A DNA stretch of 64,000 bases, taken from QVMG01 sp032073245 (GTDB taxonomy: Bacteria > Bacteroidota > Bacteroidia > Bacteroidales > Tannerellaceae). Position 1 is the stretch's first letter; the number at the start of each line of letters is the position of its first letter. Shown piece after piece: positions 54,009 to 62,814 of the stretch. The DNA lies in assembly GCA_032073245.1 (NCBI GenBank), contig DAMANX010000024.1, positions 19,808 through 83,807 of the forward strand, in the 5' to 3' direction. The translations under genes and the position numbers were made by a program. Below the pieces are notes generated by a model. The model was not told the DNA's origin and searched no databases. It was given only the letters and a program-made list of their open reading frames with translations.

Positions 54009-54452
54009 ATGAAAACAAAGATTTTGTATCTTGCTATGGTTACCTTATTAACCGTAATAGCTATCACAAGTTGCACTAATAAAAAGAATTCCCGGAGTGA
54101 CGAGACAATGGCGACCACTACTGATACTCATAATTCCCGAAATTCATTGGATTATGAGGGTACTTATACAGGTACCTTTCCTTGCGCCGATTGTTCAGGG
54201 ATTTATACGGAAATAACCTTATCCGGTGACAATTACAAAATGACCCAGGTTTATCAAGGAGTAGAAGAGGGGGATAATTCCTTTGAAGAGTCAGGAACAT
54301 ATACGTGGAACAACAATGGAAGCATAATTACTCTTGGTGGAGATAAAACAGAACAATATCAGGTGGGCGAAAATATGCTTTTAGCTTTGGATGAGAATGG
54401 TAAAAGAATTGCAGGTGACTTGGCTGATTTGTATATATTAAGAAAGAGATAG
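54009..54452 (+). CDS. NlpE-like lipoprotein
   Basis: A 147-residue lipoprotein starting at 54009 (the in-frame ATG at 54000 only adds MYN). The signal ends IAITSC (Cys22). The mature domain has the NlpE N-terminal signature: YEGTYTGTFPCADCSGIYTE, with the CxxC pair, then alternating beta strands and a closing LYILRKR. NlpE-type proteins are outer-membrane lipoproteins linked to envelope-stress sensing in E. coli; here only the N-terminal domain is present. It stands alone, followed by a 22-bp tandem array. Confidence 0.85.
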   Translation: MKTKILYLAMVTLLTVIAITSCTNKKNSRSDETMATTTDTHNSRNSLDYEGTYTGTFPCADCSGIYTEITLSGDNYKMTQVYQGVEEGDNSFEESGTYTWNNNGSIITLGGDKTEQYQVGENMLLALDENGKRIAGDLADLYILRKR

Positions 54453-54480
54453 TAATCTTTAATGCGGCTTTCTAGTGTCC

Positions 54481-54562
54481 GACGACTGTCAGACAGGTGA
54501 CTGACAGTTGTCAAACAGCTGTCTGACAATTGTCGAACAGCTGACCGACAGCTGTCGAACGC
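54481..54562. repeat. 22-bp tandem repeat array (about 3.7 units)
   Basis: Units start at 54481, 54503, 54525 and 54547 (partial), each opening GAC..(C/T)TGTC with a central ACAG(C/G)TG. The units are partly self-complementary (GACAGTTGTC, AACAGCTGT), so the array can form several hairpins. It lies between convergent genes and may end transcription. Confidence 0.8.
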
Positions 54563-54636
54563 ATATTAAATAAGCACTTCGGTGTAATAGCTTGCTTGCA
54601 GGGTATACTTTGCCTTATATTGTCACAACTGAGATA

Positions 54637-55284
54637 TTATATCGATAAAATGTAAGCATAAGCAATTCCAATCACATTATTTCCAAACGTTCGTTGGTAA
54701 TATTGCTCTCTCATATAATAAATGCTTATCTGGTTACGGGGGTGGGCAATGTAGTTCAAACCCACTCCATACCGGTTTTTATGGTGTAGGATATCCGCAT
54801 CCTTGAAACGATAATATAATTCAACATAAGTAAAAGGTTCAAAATGTTGTATCGGATATTTAATCCGTATACGATCGCGAAAACCGAATGCAGGATCTTT
54901 CATTTTCTCAAAATCATCCAGTAAAGAGAGACGGTTGTCGATCTTTAGTTTTTCAATGCGAAAAGAAGATTCATTCTGAAGCATTAAACGGTGTTCAATA
55001 ATATTGCCTCGAGTGGCTGTATTGGTGAGAAATATCTCATAACCAGCACTGACCTTAAAAAGATTTGAAAAAGTATACCGGCAATACAAGCCCATGGATA
55101 CCAGATCCATTTTATGCATATTCTCTTTCGAGCGATATTCTATACTGCCGGTATAATCCCACCGGTTATGATTTAACACAATATCAGTAGTAAGCCACCC
55201 GGAAAGGTCGGTTGTTTTTTGGGAATGAATAGTAGGAATTATTCCGACTAATAAGAGTAATAGTAACACACTTCGTTTTCTCAT
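54637..55284 (-). CDS. DUF2490-family outer-membrane protein
   Basis: A 215-residue protein with signal peptide (IHSQ) and an all-beta pattern of alternating aromatic residues (SIEYRSKENMHKMDLVSMGL, FEPFTYVELYYRFKD, NQISIYYMREQYYQ) ending in SI, as expected for a small outer-membrane barrel. The pattern matches DUF2490. Substrate or role is unknown. It is divergent from the CapA-like gene across a 92-bp region with a promoter box for each. Confidence 0.78.
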   Translation of the reverse strand: MRKRSVLLLLLLVGIIPTIHSQKTTDLSGWLTTDIVLNHNRWDYTGSIEYRSKENMHKMDLVSMGLYCRYTFSNLFKVSAGYEIFLTNTATRGNIIEHRLMLQNESSFRIEKLKIDNRLSLLDDFEKMKDPAFGFRDRIRIKYPIQHFEPFTYVELYYRFKDADILHHKNRYGVGLNYIAHPRNQISIYYMREQYYQRTFGNNVIGIAYAYILSI

Positions 55285-55303
55285 GGTATTCTTTAGATCG
55301 CTG

Positions 55304-55311
55304 CAAAACTA
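55304..55311 (-). promoter_or_regulatory. putative -7 box TAGTTTTG for the DUF2490 gene
   Basis: Minus-strand TAnnTTTG match that would start transcription about 13 nt before the ATG at 55284. Confidence 0.4.
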
Positions 55312-55362
55312 CAAATTATGCTCTATCAGGATGCACAATTAAGGATTTATTAGAATATCTTA

Positions 55363-55370
55363 TATCTTTG
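55363..55370 (+). promoter_or_regulatory. putative -7 box TATCTTTG next to the CapA start
   Basis: Exact TAnnTTTG match whose end is only 6 nt before the ATG at 55377. The expected transcription start falls at or next to the start codon, so the mRNA may be leaderless. Confidence 0.5.
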
Positions 55371-55376
55371 TAGTGA

Positions 55377-56552
55377 ATGAAGCAAAGTAAATATATAGTT
55401 CCGGTTGTATTTGGTGTGTTATTTATCGGATTTATCTGTTTCTATTTTATTTCTCCGGGAAAAGACATTTCCACAGAGGAAATAATAGAGGAGGAGATCG
55501 TTGTTGTTCCTGATACCTTACGGCTCATTTTCATTGGGGATGTGATGGTACACTCCACACAATACAACGCCGCATGGTATGAAGGAGGAGATACGACTTA
55601 TAATTTTGTTCCTACTTTTCAATATGTCAAAGATTATATCTCTTCAACTGATTTGAGTATGGCAAATCTGGAAGTTCCTTTTGGTGGAAAGCCTTATTCC
55701 GGATATCCAATGTTTTCTTCACCTACTGAGATCGCTGATGCGCTAAAGGATACCGGTTTTGATCTCATGTTCACAGCAAATAACCATGTGGCGGATAAAG
55801 GATCTAAAGGAATAGAAGGAACTCTTGATTATTTAGAGAAGTTAGGCCTATTATATACAGGCTCTTTTAAAGATTCAGCCTCTAAAGCTGCTAATTACCC
55901 CCTGATTGTTGAAATCAATAATATTAGGTTATCCCTTTTGAATTATACCTATGATACGAATGGCATGCCGGTTCGTAAACCTAATATGGTAAATCTCATT
56001 GATACTCTACAAATACGTGCAGACCTGGAGAAAGCAAAAAATCAAAACACAGACTATATTATTACCTGTATGCACTGGGGTTACGAATATCACCGTACGG
56101 AGCACGCCGAGCAACGTGAACTGGCTCATTTCCTCGCAGAAAACGGATCAGACCTGATTCTAGGAGCACATCCGCATGTCGTTCAACCTTATGACGAAAT
56201 TATTACATACCGTGGAGATACGGTACCTGTGATATATTCTGTGGGGAATTTTGTCTCTAACCAACAATGGCGTTATGCAGATGGGGGAATTGCATTTGAA
56301 ATAAAGTTAGTTAAAGAAAACGATAAGACAACCCGTATTTCAACAGGTTATGAACCCTTATGGGTGAATAGGTTTAACGACCATATTCGTTCTATCTATC
56401 GGGTTATCCCGGTTAATGATTATTGTAGAGATTCAGCTAAATATGATCTGAACAATGAACAGATCCGCAAGATGACTCTCTTTTATGAAGACACTAAGGC
56501 TACGCTTAAGAACTTACCTTTTACCGGATATTACGACGGTACGGCAAAATAG
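55377..56552 (+). CDS. CapA-family metallophosphatase-like protein
   Basis: A 391-residue protein with an N-terminal membrane anchor (about residues 8-25) and a PGA_cap domain. Signatures are LIFIGDVMVHSTQYNAAW, MANLEVPFGGKPYSGYP, FTANNHVADKGSKG, ITCMHWGYEYH and GAHPHVVQP, which supply the His/Asp/Asn metal ligands of the calcineurin-like fold. CapA proteins were named for poly-gamma-glutamate capsule synthesis, but no pgs/cap partner genes are here, so a generic envelope role is safer. It starts a likely operon with an AraC regulator (8 nt later) and a CAT-like gene. Confidence 0.88.
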   Translation: MKQSKYIVPVVFGVLFIGFICFYFISPGKDISTEEIIEEEIVVVPDTLRLIFIGDVMVHSTQYNAAWYEGGDTTYNFVPTFQYVKDYISSTDLSMANLEVPFGGKPYSGYPMFSSPTEIADALKDTGFDLMFTANNHVADKGSKGIEGTLDYLEKLGLLYTGSFKDSASKAANYPLIVEINNIRLSLLNYTYDTNGMPVRKPNMVNLIDTLQIRADLEKAKNQNTDYIITCMHWGYEYHRTEHAEQRELAHFLAENGSDLILGAHPHVVQPYDEIITYRGDTVPVIYSVGNFVSNQQWRYADGGIAFEIKLVKENDKTTRISTGYEPLWVNRFNDHIRSIYRVIPVNDYCRDSAKYDLNNEQIRKMTLFYEDTKATLKNLPFTGYYDGTAK

Positions 56553-56560
56553 GATGAATC

Positions 56561-57469
56561 ATGAAGAGACTTTCAGTTGTTGAAATATCGGATCTCGCAA
56601 AAGAGACTATATCATTCAATTCTTATAAGAATGTACTAGGAATCGGAGAGTTGGGGAGTGGTGGAATTTCTATTGAAGAGAATGAACATAGCAGCCTAAC
56701 CTCTCCAATGCGCCTTAATGCGGTGTTAATCATTTTGATTACACGTGGAATAGCAAAAGTTTCCCTTGATAATGTAAGTTATGAATTAGGCCCCGATAGT
56801 TTGCTTTTCATTATGCCTTCTCATATAACACAGATCACTTATACCAGTGCAGACCTTCGTGGAAAGCTTTTACTTGCCGACCTTAGTTTTATTGAAGGTT
56901 GTAAACCGGATCGTATCAATCCTTCTTTAGTAAATTATATACGTTTACGTAAAAATCCGCATATAAAACTAAACCAGGATAAAACAGCATTTTTGGATAA
57001 GTATTTCAATTTATTACGTGTCAAAATCATGGAGGAAAATCATTATTTCCACGATGATATTGTACATGTTTCGTTTATGGCTTTTCTTTTGGAATTGGTG
57101 AATGTAGTGATAAATAAGAAAGACTATATCATTATGCCCAAAATGTCGCGTAAAGAAGAGATTGTTAATAAGTTTTTAAAATTATTGTTGACTCATTACA
57201 AGGAACAACATACAATTGCTTTCTATGCCGATAAGCTTTGCATAACGCCGCAATATCTATCATCTGTATTAAAAACACATACCGATAAAACAGGTAGTGA
57301 ATGGATAGAAGAAGCAGTTCTTGCCGAAGCGCGTGCCTTATTAAAATCACCGAAGACGACTGTTCAGGAAGTTTCTATTCAGTTGAATTTTGCGGATCAG
57401 TCCACTTTTGGCAAATTCTTTAAGAAACATACAGGGATGTCGCCTTCACAATACCGAAAGATGTTTTAA
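56561..57469 (+). CDS. AraC-family transcriptional regulator
   Basis: A 302-residue regulator. The N-terminal half (to about 160) is a cupin-like ligand domain (VLIILITRGIAKVSLDNVSY, ELGPDSLLFIMPSHITQITY). The C-terminal AraC HTH spans about 200-300: TIAFYADKLCITPQYLSSVL and VQEVSIQLNFADQSTFGKFF, ending KKHTGMSPSQYRKMF. It lies 8 nt after the CapA gene and 11 nt before the CAT-like gene, so it may regulate this operon. Ligand unknown. Confidence 0.92.
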   Translation: MKRLSVVEISDLAKETISFNSYKNVLGIGELGSGGISIEENEHSSLTSPMRLNAVLIILITRGIAKVSLDNVSYELGPDSLLFIMPSHITQITYTSADLRGKLLLADLSFIEGCKPDRINPSLVNYIRLRKNPHIKLNQDKTAFLDKYFNLLRVKIMEENHYFHDDIVHVSFMAFLLELVNVVINKKDYIIMPKMSRKEEIVNKFLKLLLTHYKEQHTIAFYADKLCITPQYLSSVLKTHTDKTGSEWIEEAVLAEARALLKSPKTTVQEVSIQLNFADQSTFGKFFKKHTGMSPSQYRKMF

Positions 57470-57480
57470 ATATAGTAGAA

Positions 57481-58131
57481 ATGAAACAGATCATTGATTT
57501 TGATTCCTGGGAACGAAAAGATAACTTTAATTTCTTTAAAGGCTTTATCAATCCGTGTATTACCATTACTTCAGAAGTAGATTGTACTCATGCAAAGACA
57601 AAGGCCAAAGCAAATGGGCATTCTTTTTTTCTGTATTATCTCTATGCTATTTTGCGGGCAGCGAATGAAGTGAAGGCTTTGAGGTTCAGGCTTACGGAGA
57701 AAGATGGAATTGTATGTTATGATACTGTGAATGTTCTTTGCCCTATACGGGTAGAAGGAAAAGAAAACTTTTTCACTGTCAGAATACCCTGGAAAGAGAG
57801 TTTCGAAGAGTTTTACTCTACTGCACACACTATTATTAAAAATATACCAAAGGATGGTGATCCGTATGGTGCCGAAAACAACGCCTCAGAAGATGATCGC
57901 TATAATGTAATTCTTGTGAGTGCTACTCCGGATCTTTATTTCACATCCATCACACATACGCAAGAGCATGCCAATGGTTCTAATTACCCCTTACTGAATG
58001 CCGGCAAAGCTATAATGCGTGAAGGAAAGCTGGTGATGCCTATTGCTATATATGTACATCATGGATTTGTAGATGGTATCCATTTGGCCGACTTTTATGC
58101 GAAAGTAGAACGTTTTCTTGGGCTAATGTAA
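57481..58131 (+). CDS. chloramphenicol acetyltransferase-like (CatA-type) acyltransferase
   Basis: A 216-residue protein of type-A chloramphenicol acetyltransferase length and fold. Seen: FDSWERKDNFNFFKGFINP at the N-terminus (compare CAT W-R-F/Y-F pattern), HSFFLYYLYAILRAANEV, and the catalytic His194 in VHHGFVDGIHLADF, matching HHxxxDGxH. Whether it acetylates chloramphenicol or another small molecule cannot be judged; many Bacteroidales copies are not proven resistance genes. It follows the AraC gene by 11 nt. Confidence 0.85.
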   Translation: MKQIIDFDSWERKDNFNFFKGFINPCITITSEVDCTHAKTKAKANGHSFFLYYLYAILRAANEVKALRFRLTEKDGIVCYDTVNVLCPIRVEGKENFFTVRIPWKESFEEFYSTAHTIIKNIPKDGDPYGAENNASEDDRYNVILVSATPDLYFTSITHTQEHANGSNYPLLNAGKAIMREGKLVMPIAIYVHHGFVDGIHLADFYAKVERFLGLM

Positions 58132-58170
58132 TACTTGAAGATTTGCTCTTATAAACGCCGATAGGCGTTA

Positions 58171-58306
58171 AATGTGAATAACCCCGGGTAAAACCCGGGG
58201 CAGGTGCTAACTTCTCTTACAATGAACCCCGAAGTGGGTTCAACCCTATTCAGGGTTGTTGTGGGGGATTATTATACCCCGGGTTTTACCCGGGGTTATT
58301 CACATT
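58171..58306. mobile_element. palindromic MITE/REP-like element with perfect 30-bp inverted ends
   Basis: Arms 58171-58200 and 58277-58306 are perfectly complementary and are themselves built of CCCCGGGT/ACCCGGGG palindromes. The 76-bp interior has its own stem around GAACCCCGAAGTGGGTTC. Related sequences occur at 10954-11003 and about 50448-50543. It may also end transcription of the CAT-like gene. Confidence 0.8.
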
Positions 58307-58344
58307 GAATCCCTTTGGGATTCCAATTGATTAAAAAAAAGAAT

Positions 58345-58352
58345 TATATTTG
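58345..58352 (+). promoter_or_regulatory. putative -7 box TATATTTG for the methyltransferase gene
   Basis: Exact TAnnTTTG match on the plus strand, just after the palindromic element, with a leader of about 200 nt before the ATG at 58558. Confidence 0.4.
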
Positions 58353-58557
58353 TGCCCAGAAAAAGATTTATGACATCTAAAGTTAAGAAGATATTGGTGA
58401 AGTAAATAACCTTTGAAACGCTTTGTTTTATTGGTTATCCCTCCGTTGAATACTTTGGTAGATCCCTGCCAGAGTCATTTTCATTTTTTTATTTATACAA
58501 TATTCTCTTTTGGACTTAGAAATAAGTTCGGGAGACAACAAATTAATATTTAGAGTC

Positions 58558-59334
58558 ATGGACAATAAAGAACATTCAGTTATACACGAATTTGATTTTA
58601 CATTAATAGGAGATTTTTTCAAAGGTTTAGAACGCCAAGGCCCGGGAAGTGAAGAAATCACTAAACTAGCTTTACAGTTTGCAGGAGCATTAAACCAGGA
58701 AGTACATATGGCTGATATTGGCTGTGGTACGGGTGGGCAGACATTTTTGCTTGCAAAACATACAAAGGGAACAATAGAAGCTATAGATATCATGCCTGAT
58801 TTTATCCGGTCAATGAAAAAGAATGTATCAGCATCTGAATATGCCGATCGCATTACTGTTACCGAAGGATCAATGTTTGAACTACCTTATAAGGAAGGAG
58901 AATTTGATCTTATCTGGGCGGAGGGTTCCATTTATCATATAGGATTTCAAAAAGGATTACAGGAATTCAGAAAGTATCTAAAACCGGGTGGTATAATTGC
59001 TGTGTCGGAAGCCTCTTGGTTTACAAAAGAACAACCAAAAGAGATATTTAATTTTTGGAATGATAATTATCCTGAAATCGATATTATTGGAAATAAAGTC
59101 AAACAAATGGAAGATGCAGGTTATAAGGCTATAGCACATTTTGTTGAACCGGAAGAATGTTGGTGGAACTATTTCAATCCTATTCTGGAACATATAGAAG
59201 ATTTCCTTAAAGAATATCCGGGAAATGAACACGCTAAAGGACTTACCGAACAATTTAAAGGTGAGATAGATTTATATAGAAGATACAAGGAATACTATGG
59301 ATATGTGTTTTATATCGGACAAAAGGTGAATTAA
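58558..59334 (+). CDS. class I SAM-dependent methyltransferase
   Basis: A 258-residue cytoplasmic methyltransferase. The ATG at 58558 (MDNKEHSVIHEFDFTLIGDF) was chosen over an earlier in-frame start at 58510, because related proteins begin with this xNKExxxIHEFDF pattern. The SAM-binding motif I is MADIGCGTGGQTFLLA, motif II region EAIDIMPDFI, then FDLIWAEGSIYHIGF and YLKPGGIIAVSEASWF. Small-molecule methylation is likely; the substrate is unknown. It is followed 37 nt later by a GNAT gene. Confidence 0.9.
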   Translation: MDNKEHSVIHEFDFTLIGDFFKGLERQGPGSEEITKLALQFAGALNQEVHMADIGCGTGGQTFLLAKHTKGTIEAIDIMPDFIRSMKKNVSASEYADRITVTEGSMFELPYKEGEFDLIWAEGSIYHIGFQKGLQEFRKYLKPGGIIAVSEASWFTKEQPKEIFNFWNDNYPEIDIIGNKVKQMEDAGYKAIAHFVEPEECWWNYFNPILEHIEDFLKEYPGNEHAKGLTEQFKGEIDLYRRYKEYYGYVFYIGQKVN

Positions 59335-59371
59335 AAATGTAGTTGGATAAAAACTATTAAAGATTAAGACA

Positions 59372-60343
59372 ATGAAAATTATATCAATACGGGAAAATCC
59401 TGAATATAAAGAGAAAGCAATTCAATATTTCAGTAGTAAATGGTCTGTTCCGGAGACTGTCTATAGGGATTCTATTGAGCATTGCCTTACAACATCCAAT
59501 CCATTACCTCAATGGTATTTATTGGAAAAAGATGATGAGATTATAGGTTGTGCAGGATTGATTACCAATGATTTTATCAGTCGTATGGATCTTTATCCTT
59601 GGGCATGTGGTGTGTTTATCGAAGAGAAACACCGGGGAAATGCTTATGCTTCAGTTCTTCTGGAAAGAGCCAGGCGTGATGCACGTAAAGGTGGGTTTGA
59701 AAATATGTATTTAAGCACAGATCATATAGGCTTTTATGAGAAATACGGATATAGTTATGTAGGGCAAGGCTATCATCCCTGGGGAGAGGAATCTCGTATT
59801 TATGAGATTTCAACTTTACAGGATACCGGATTTCGTATTCGTCGGGAGCAGGAGAAAGATTATGATGAGATATATAAGTTGATAAAAACGGCTTTTCGTA
59901 CTGCAAACGTAAAAGATGGAGATGAACAGGACTTTGCCGTAAATCTACGGAATGGAGAAAATTATATTCCGGAACTAGCTTTAGTGGCTGAGCAGGGAGA
60001 TAAACTTATCGGGCATATTATGTTGACAAAAACTTTTGTGACAAAGGCTGATGGTTCAGTTTTTAATGCTCTCTTGTTGGCTCCTGTATCAGTTATGCTT
60101 GAATATCGTGACATAGGAGTAGGTAAAAAATTGATTGAAGAGAGTTGTCGCTTGGCCGGGGAGTTGGGCTATACTGCTGTTTTTCTGGTTGGAGATCCGA
60201 ACTATTACAGCCGTTTCGGCTTTGTCCGGACCAGTAATCATGGTATTTATTCCAAAGATAATATTCCGGAGCAGTATGTACAAGTAAAAGAATTGGTTCC
60301 CAATGCTCTGAAAGACATACAGGGTGTTGTGAATTGTTGCTAA
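59372..60343 (+). CDS. tandem GNAT acetyltransferase (two GNAT domains)
   Basis: A 323-residue protein with two acetyl-CoA-binding GNAT domains. The first (about 1-140) has PWACGVFIEEKHRGNAYASV with a degenerate acetyl-CoA loop and YEKYGYSYVG. The second (about 150-320) has LLAPVSVMLEYRDIGVGKKL, matching the Q/RxxGxG/A loop, and FLVGDPNYYSRFGF, typical of YhbS-like N-acetyltransferases. It is likely co-transcribed with the methyltransferase. Substrate unknown. Confidence 0.88.
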   Translation: MKIISIRENPEYKEKAIQYFSSKWSVPETVYRDSIEHCLTTSNPLPQWYLLEKDDEIIGCAGLITNDFISRMDLYPWACGVFIEEKHRGNAYASVLLERARRDARKGGFENMYLSTDHIGFYEKYGYSYVGQGYHPWGEESRIYEISTLQDTGFRIRREQEKDYDEIYKLIKTAFRTANVKDGDEQDFAVNLRNGENYIPELALVAEQGDKLIGHIMLTKTFVTKADGSVFNALLLAPVSVMLEYRDIGVGKKLIEESCRLAGELGYTAVFLVGDPNYYSRFGFVRTSNHGIYSKDNIPEQYVQVKELVPNALKDIQGVVNCC

Positions 60344-60384
60344 CATATTTCTCATAATCCGACTCATAAGGAGTATGAATAAAA

Positions 60385-60412
60385 AAAGCCATCCGAATAT
60401 TCGGATGGCTTT
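60385..60412. terminator. bidirectional terminator between GNAT and spondin genes
   Basis: Perfect 13-bp arms (60385-60397, 60400-60412) with a 2-nt loop, flanked by A-run and T-rich sequence, 41 nt past the GNAT stop and 60 nt from the convergent spondin gene end. Confidence 0.85.
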
Positions 60413-60472
60413 GATATTTATAATGTATGTTTTACTTTTTCCGGTACTATTAAATTTACCGGTAAAGGTCTA

Positions 60473-61747
60473 TCAACGAATGGTAACTTTTATCATGTCT
60501 GATACCTTAGGTATCGGGAAAGTATTGTCAACCGGAGTAATAACTCTGTCTTCTACTTCATTTGTGCCACCAAAGCCAGCCTGGTGATTACCGGCACCCG
60601 GATACTGATTAACTGCCGTACCATTATCATATAATGTTACTTTATCTGTAATATCGCCAACAGTACTTGCATCTATAGGGGTATTGTTTGCGAAGAACCA
60701 GTCATTAGAAGCGCCAAACATTGTAGCAAAGGCAATACGTTCATTTTGTGATGCATCGAATTGTATATCCATTTTTTGCCCTGGAGCAATCGGCTGTGTA
60801 CCTACTACATATACTCTTCTTACAAGACGTTCTCTCTCAAGAAACTCTTTTATACGGGTTGTACTTCCTGTCTGAGCAAGTTCTTTTAGTCCATTACCAC
60901 CGTCTTTTTGATTCACAGTAAATAAAGGATTTGTATCACCTGTATAGATTACAACTATTGCCGGTGAAAGTCCTGTTACAATACCTGTTTTTTCTTCTAT
61001 CATATCCGCTAAAGGTTGTACATTTCCACTTTCAGCCAAAGCACTCAATTGACTTGTGGCTTTCTGTCCTGATGTAAAGAAAGGGGTTTCATTAGCTAAC
61101 TTTCCACCTGAAATATTAGATACAGCCCATACTCCTGGTGAGAAAGGGGTTGCATTTGCTTTACCACCGGAAATATTAGTGATAGTCATTGTAAATTCAG
61201 AATGTGACTGGTTATAGGCCAATTCCAATCTCATAAGGTCAGAAGCAGCAGGATAAGTATGGCCTTGTGCATCTGTACCCGAAATCATTGTTACATTACC
61301 GTTATCCGCAGTTCCCGGATGGGTAACTCCTGATCCCGGAGCCTGGTTAATGCGGGTACCGTTATCCCATAATTTCACTTGTGAAGAAACGTCGCCTGTA
61401 ACCGGTGCTCCATTTGCCGTAAATAAAGCAATACCCGGATTTTCAGGAGCAAAGAACATGTCGTTTGAATATCCGTACATTGAAGCAAACATTAATGCCT
61501 GCCCTTTACCTGCGTTAAATTTGAAACTAAGAGATTCCCCAGGTAGAATAACCGGTTGTGCTGTGCCTTCCATACGGAAAGTACCACTTTGCACAAAGTC
61601 TTTTTCTTTTCCTACATTCTCAAAAGTGATGGTTGAATCGAAATCCCATGAATCTTTGTCGTCATCATCATCATCACAAGATGTAAGGACTGCTCCTGTA
61701 CATGCAAAAGCTGTTATTACAGCAAAAGATAAAAATTTCTTTTTCAT
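60473..61747 (-). CDS. lipoprotein with two spondin-N domains
   Basis: A 424-residue lipoprotein (lipobox VLTSC, Cys24, then a run of Asp). Two spondin_N-like repeats follow. The first holds ESLSFKFNAGKGQALMFASM and YGYSNDMFFAPENPGIALF. The second holds QKMDIQFDASQNERIAFATM and FGASNDWFFANNTP, each with a VKLWDNGT or VTLYDNGT strand. Spondin_N is an animal extracellular-matrix domain also found in some bacterial surface proteins. The acidic linker after Cys resembles an outer-membrane lipoprotein export signal of Bacteroidetes (inference). Partner and role unknown. Confidence 0.85.
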   Translation of the reverse strand: MKKKFLSFAVITAFACTGAVLTSCDDDDDDKDSWDFDSTITFENVGKEKDFVQSGTFRMEGTAQPVILPGESLSFKFNAGKGQALMFASMYGYSNDMFFAPENPGIALFTANGAPVTGDVSSQVKLWDNGTRINQAPGSGVTHPGTADNGNVTMISGTDAQGHTYPAASDLMRLELAYNQSHSEFTMTITNISGGKANATPFSPGVWAVSNISGGKLANETPFFTSGQKATSQLSALAESGNVQPLADMIEEKTGIVTGLSPAIVVIYTGDTNPLFTVNQKDGGNGLKELAQTGSTTRIKEFLERERLVRRVYVVGTQPIAPGQKMDIQFDASQNERIAFATMFGASNDWFFANNTPIDASTVGDITDKVTLYDNGTAVNQYPGAGNHQAGFGGTNEVEDRVITPVDNTFPIPKVSDMIKVTIR

Positions 61748-61908
61748 TTTTTTAGTTGTTTATGGTTTTGATATTTTATAATATAAAACTTCTATTGCTT
61801 ATGAAACAATGTCTTCATAAGAATAGTTGTTTTGGGTTTAAAATTCATTGACTTTTTGCTATAGAGAATCGAAGTTCTTTATGTTTTTTAATGAAAATAG
61901 CAGAAATA

Positions 61909-62691
61909 TTATTGATTATATTCTGTTTCACTTATAACTGTAAGCATATTCTTATCATTCATCTTATAAAACTGTCTTTGCAAATCTTTTTTATAAAGCC
62001 CTCCGTTATTATGATGATCCCAAATAAAAGACTCCACCATATAGCGTTTGTTGTCGGGACTCTCAAAAGCGATAGCGGGTGTCTTACCATCTCTTATTTC
62101 AAAAAAACACTTATGTTCGTCAACCGTATAATAAAGTTGTTCTATAACTTCGTCCCCCAGTGATTTACGTACCATTATTTTATAGTCTTCAGGGATTTCG
62201 AATTCTTGCTGAATGATAGCATTGTTATCTAAAACCTCTATAGAAGATATTTGTAAACGATCGATTACTTTCATCGAATCGGATAGAGTATAGATATTCA
62301 TTCGTTGATTTCCGTTATCATCCTCATAAAGAATTAATAAGGGTTTAATATCTCCTTTCTCTGCAAGTTTTGCTATCCGTGTATTCGTATTAAATGAATC
62401 AAAATTATGGAATAATGAAAACATATTTTCAGGTAATTTGATGAAACCCGGCGCATTTGCCATAAAATTGCGGTTATAAATAAAAGGTAAAGGAATTTCA
62501 TCCATTTGTTCGTATAATTGCTGCATCTGGGGACCATTTGACTCTACAAGTAGATTTCCGTGTTGTCCGGTGGGTTGCTCAATTGATGGTATACTTTCTT
62601 TATCAGAAACCTTATTTTTTCTTTTATTATCGCAACTGTAAAGAGTAATTGCAACAATCACTACTAGTAAAAATGATAAACCCGTTTTCAT
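61909..62691 (-). CDS. hypothetical lipoprotein
   Basis: A 260-residue lipoprotein (signal ending ITLYSC, Cys20) followed by a charged DNKRKNK stretch. The mature region is mixed: KLPENMFSLFHNFDSFNTN, a beta-rich core (PLLILYEDDNGNQRMNIYTL) and a C-terminal IWDHHNNGGLYKKDLQR. No family recognised. It is upstream of, and co-directional with, the spondin gene with 160 nt between, so separate transcription is likely. Confidence 0.6.
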   Translation of the reverse strand: MKTGLSFLLVVIVAITLYSCDNKRKNKVSDKESIPSIEQPTGQHGNLLVESNGPQMQQLYEQMDEIPLPFIYNRNFMANAPGFIKLPENMFSLFHNFDSFNTNTRIAKLAEKGDIKPLLILYEDDNGNQRMNIYTLSDSMKVIDRLQISSIEVLDNNAIIQQEFEIPEDYKIMVRKSLGDEVIEQLYYTVDEHKCFFEIRDGKTPAIAFESPDNKRYMVESFIWDHHNNGGLYKKDLQRQFYKMNDKNMLTVISETEYNQ

Positions 62692-62788
62692 TGGAATTGT
62701 TTTACTTGATGTTTACTCTTTATACAACATCGTCGATGAAAGGATTGTTTATGGAATTTTACTACGGGATTATCCGATTTTAAATTAT

Positions 62789-62796
62789 TATATTTG
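62789..62796 (+). promoter_or_regulatory. putative -7 box TATATTTG for the GNAT gene
   Basis: Exact TAnnTTTG match ending 18 nt before the ATG at 62815, giving a very short leader. It also rules against the upstream start at 62794, which lies inside the box. Confidence 0.55.
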
Positions 62797-62814
62797 TCCA
62801 ATAAACAAGGCTCG

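Larger units (their letters stand above)
58132..58557. other. intergenic region with palindromic element and leader
   Basis: Holds the 136-bp inverted-repeat element (58171-58306), a -7 box at 58345-58352, and a leader of about 200 nt. In that leader an 11-codon open frame (ATG at 58369, TAA at 58402-58404) could be a leader peptide or chance. Confidence 0.5.

Noticed and set aside
54481..54562. CRISPR array or attachment site
   Set aside because: 22-bp units without spacers and no integrase or cas genes nearby.
57481..58131. Proven chloramphenicol resistance gene
   Set aside because: The fold and catalytic His fit the CAT family, but substrate cannot be read, and the operon context (CapA-like, AraC) does not suggest a resistance cassette.
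60375..60587. 70-codon plus-strand open frame with a hydrophobic stretch
   Set aside because: It starts across the terminator at 60385-60412 and runs antisense into the spondin gene; a chance frame.
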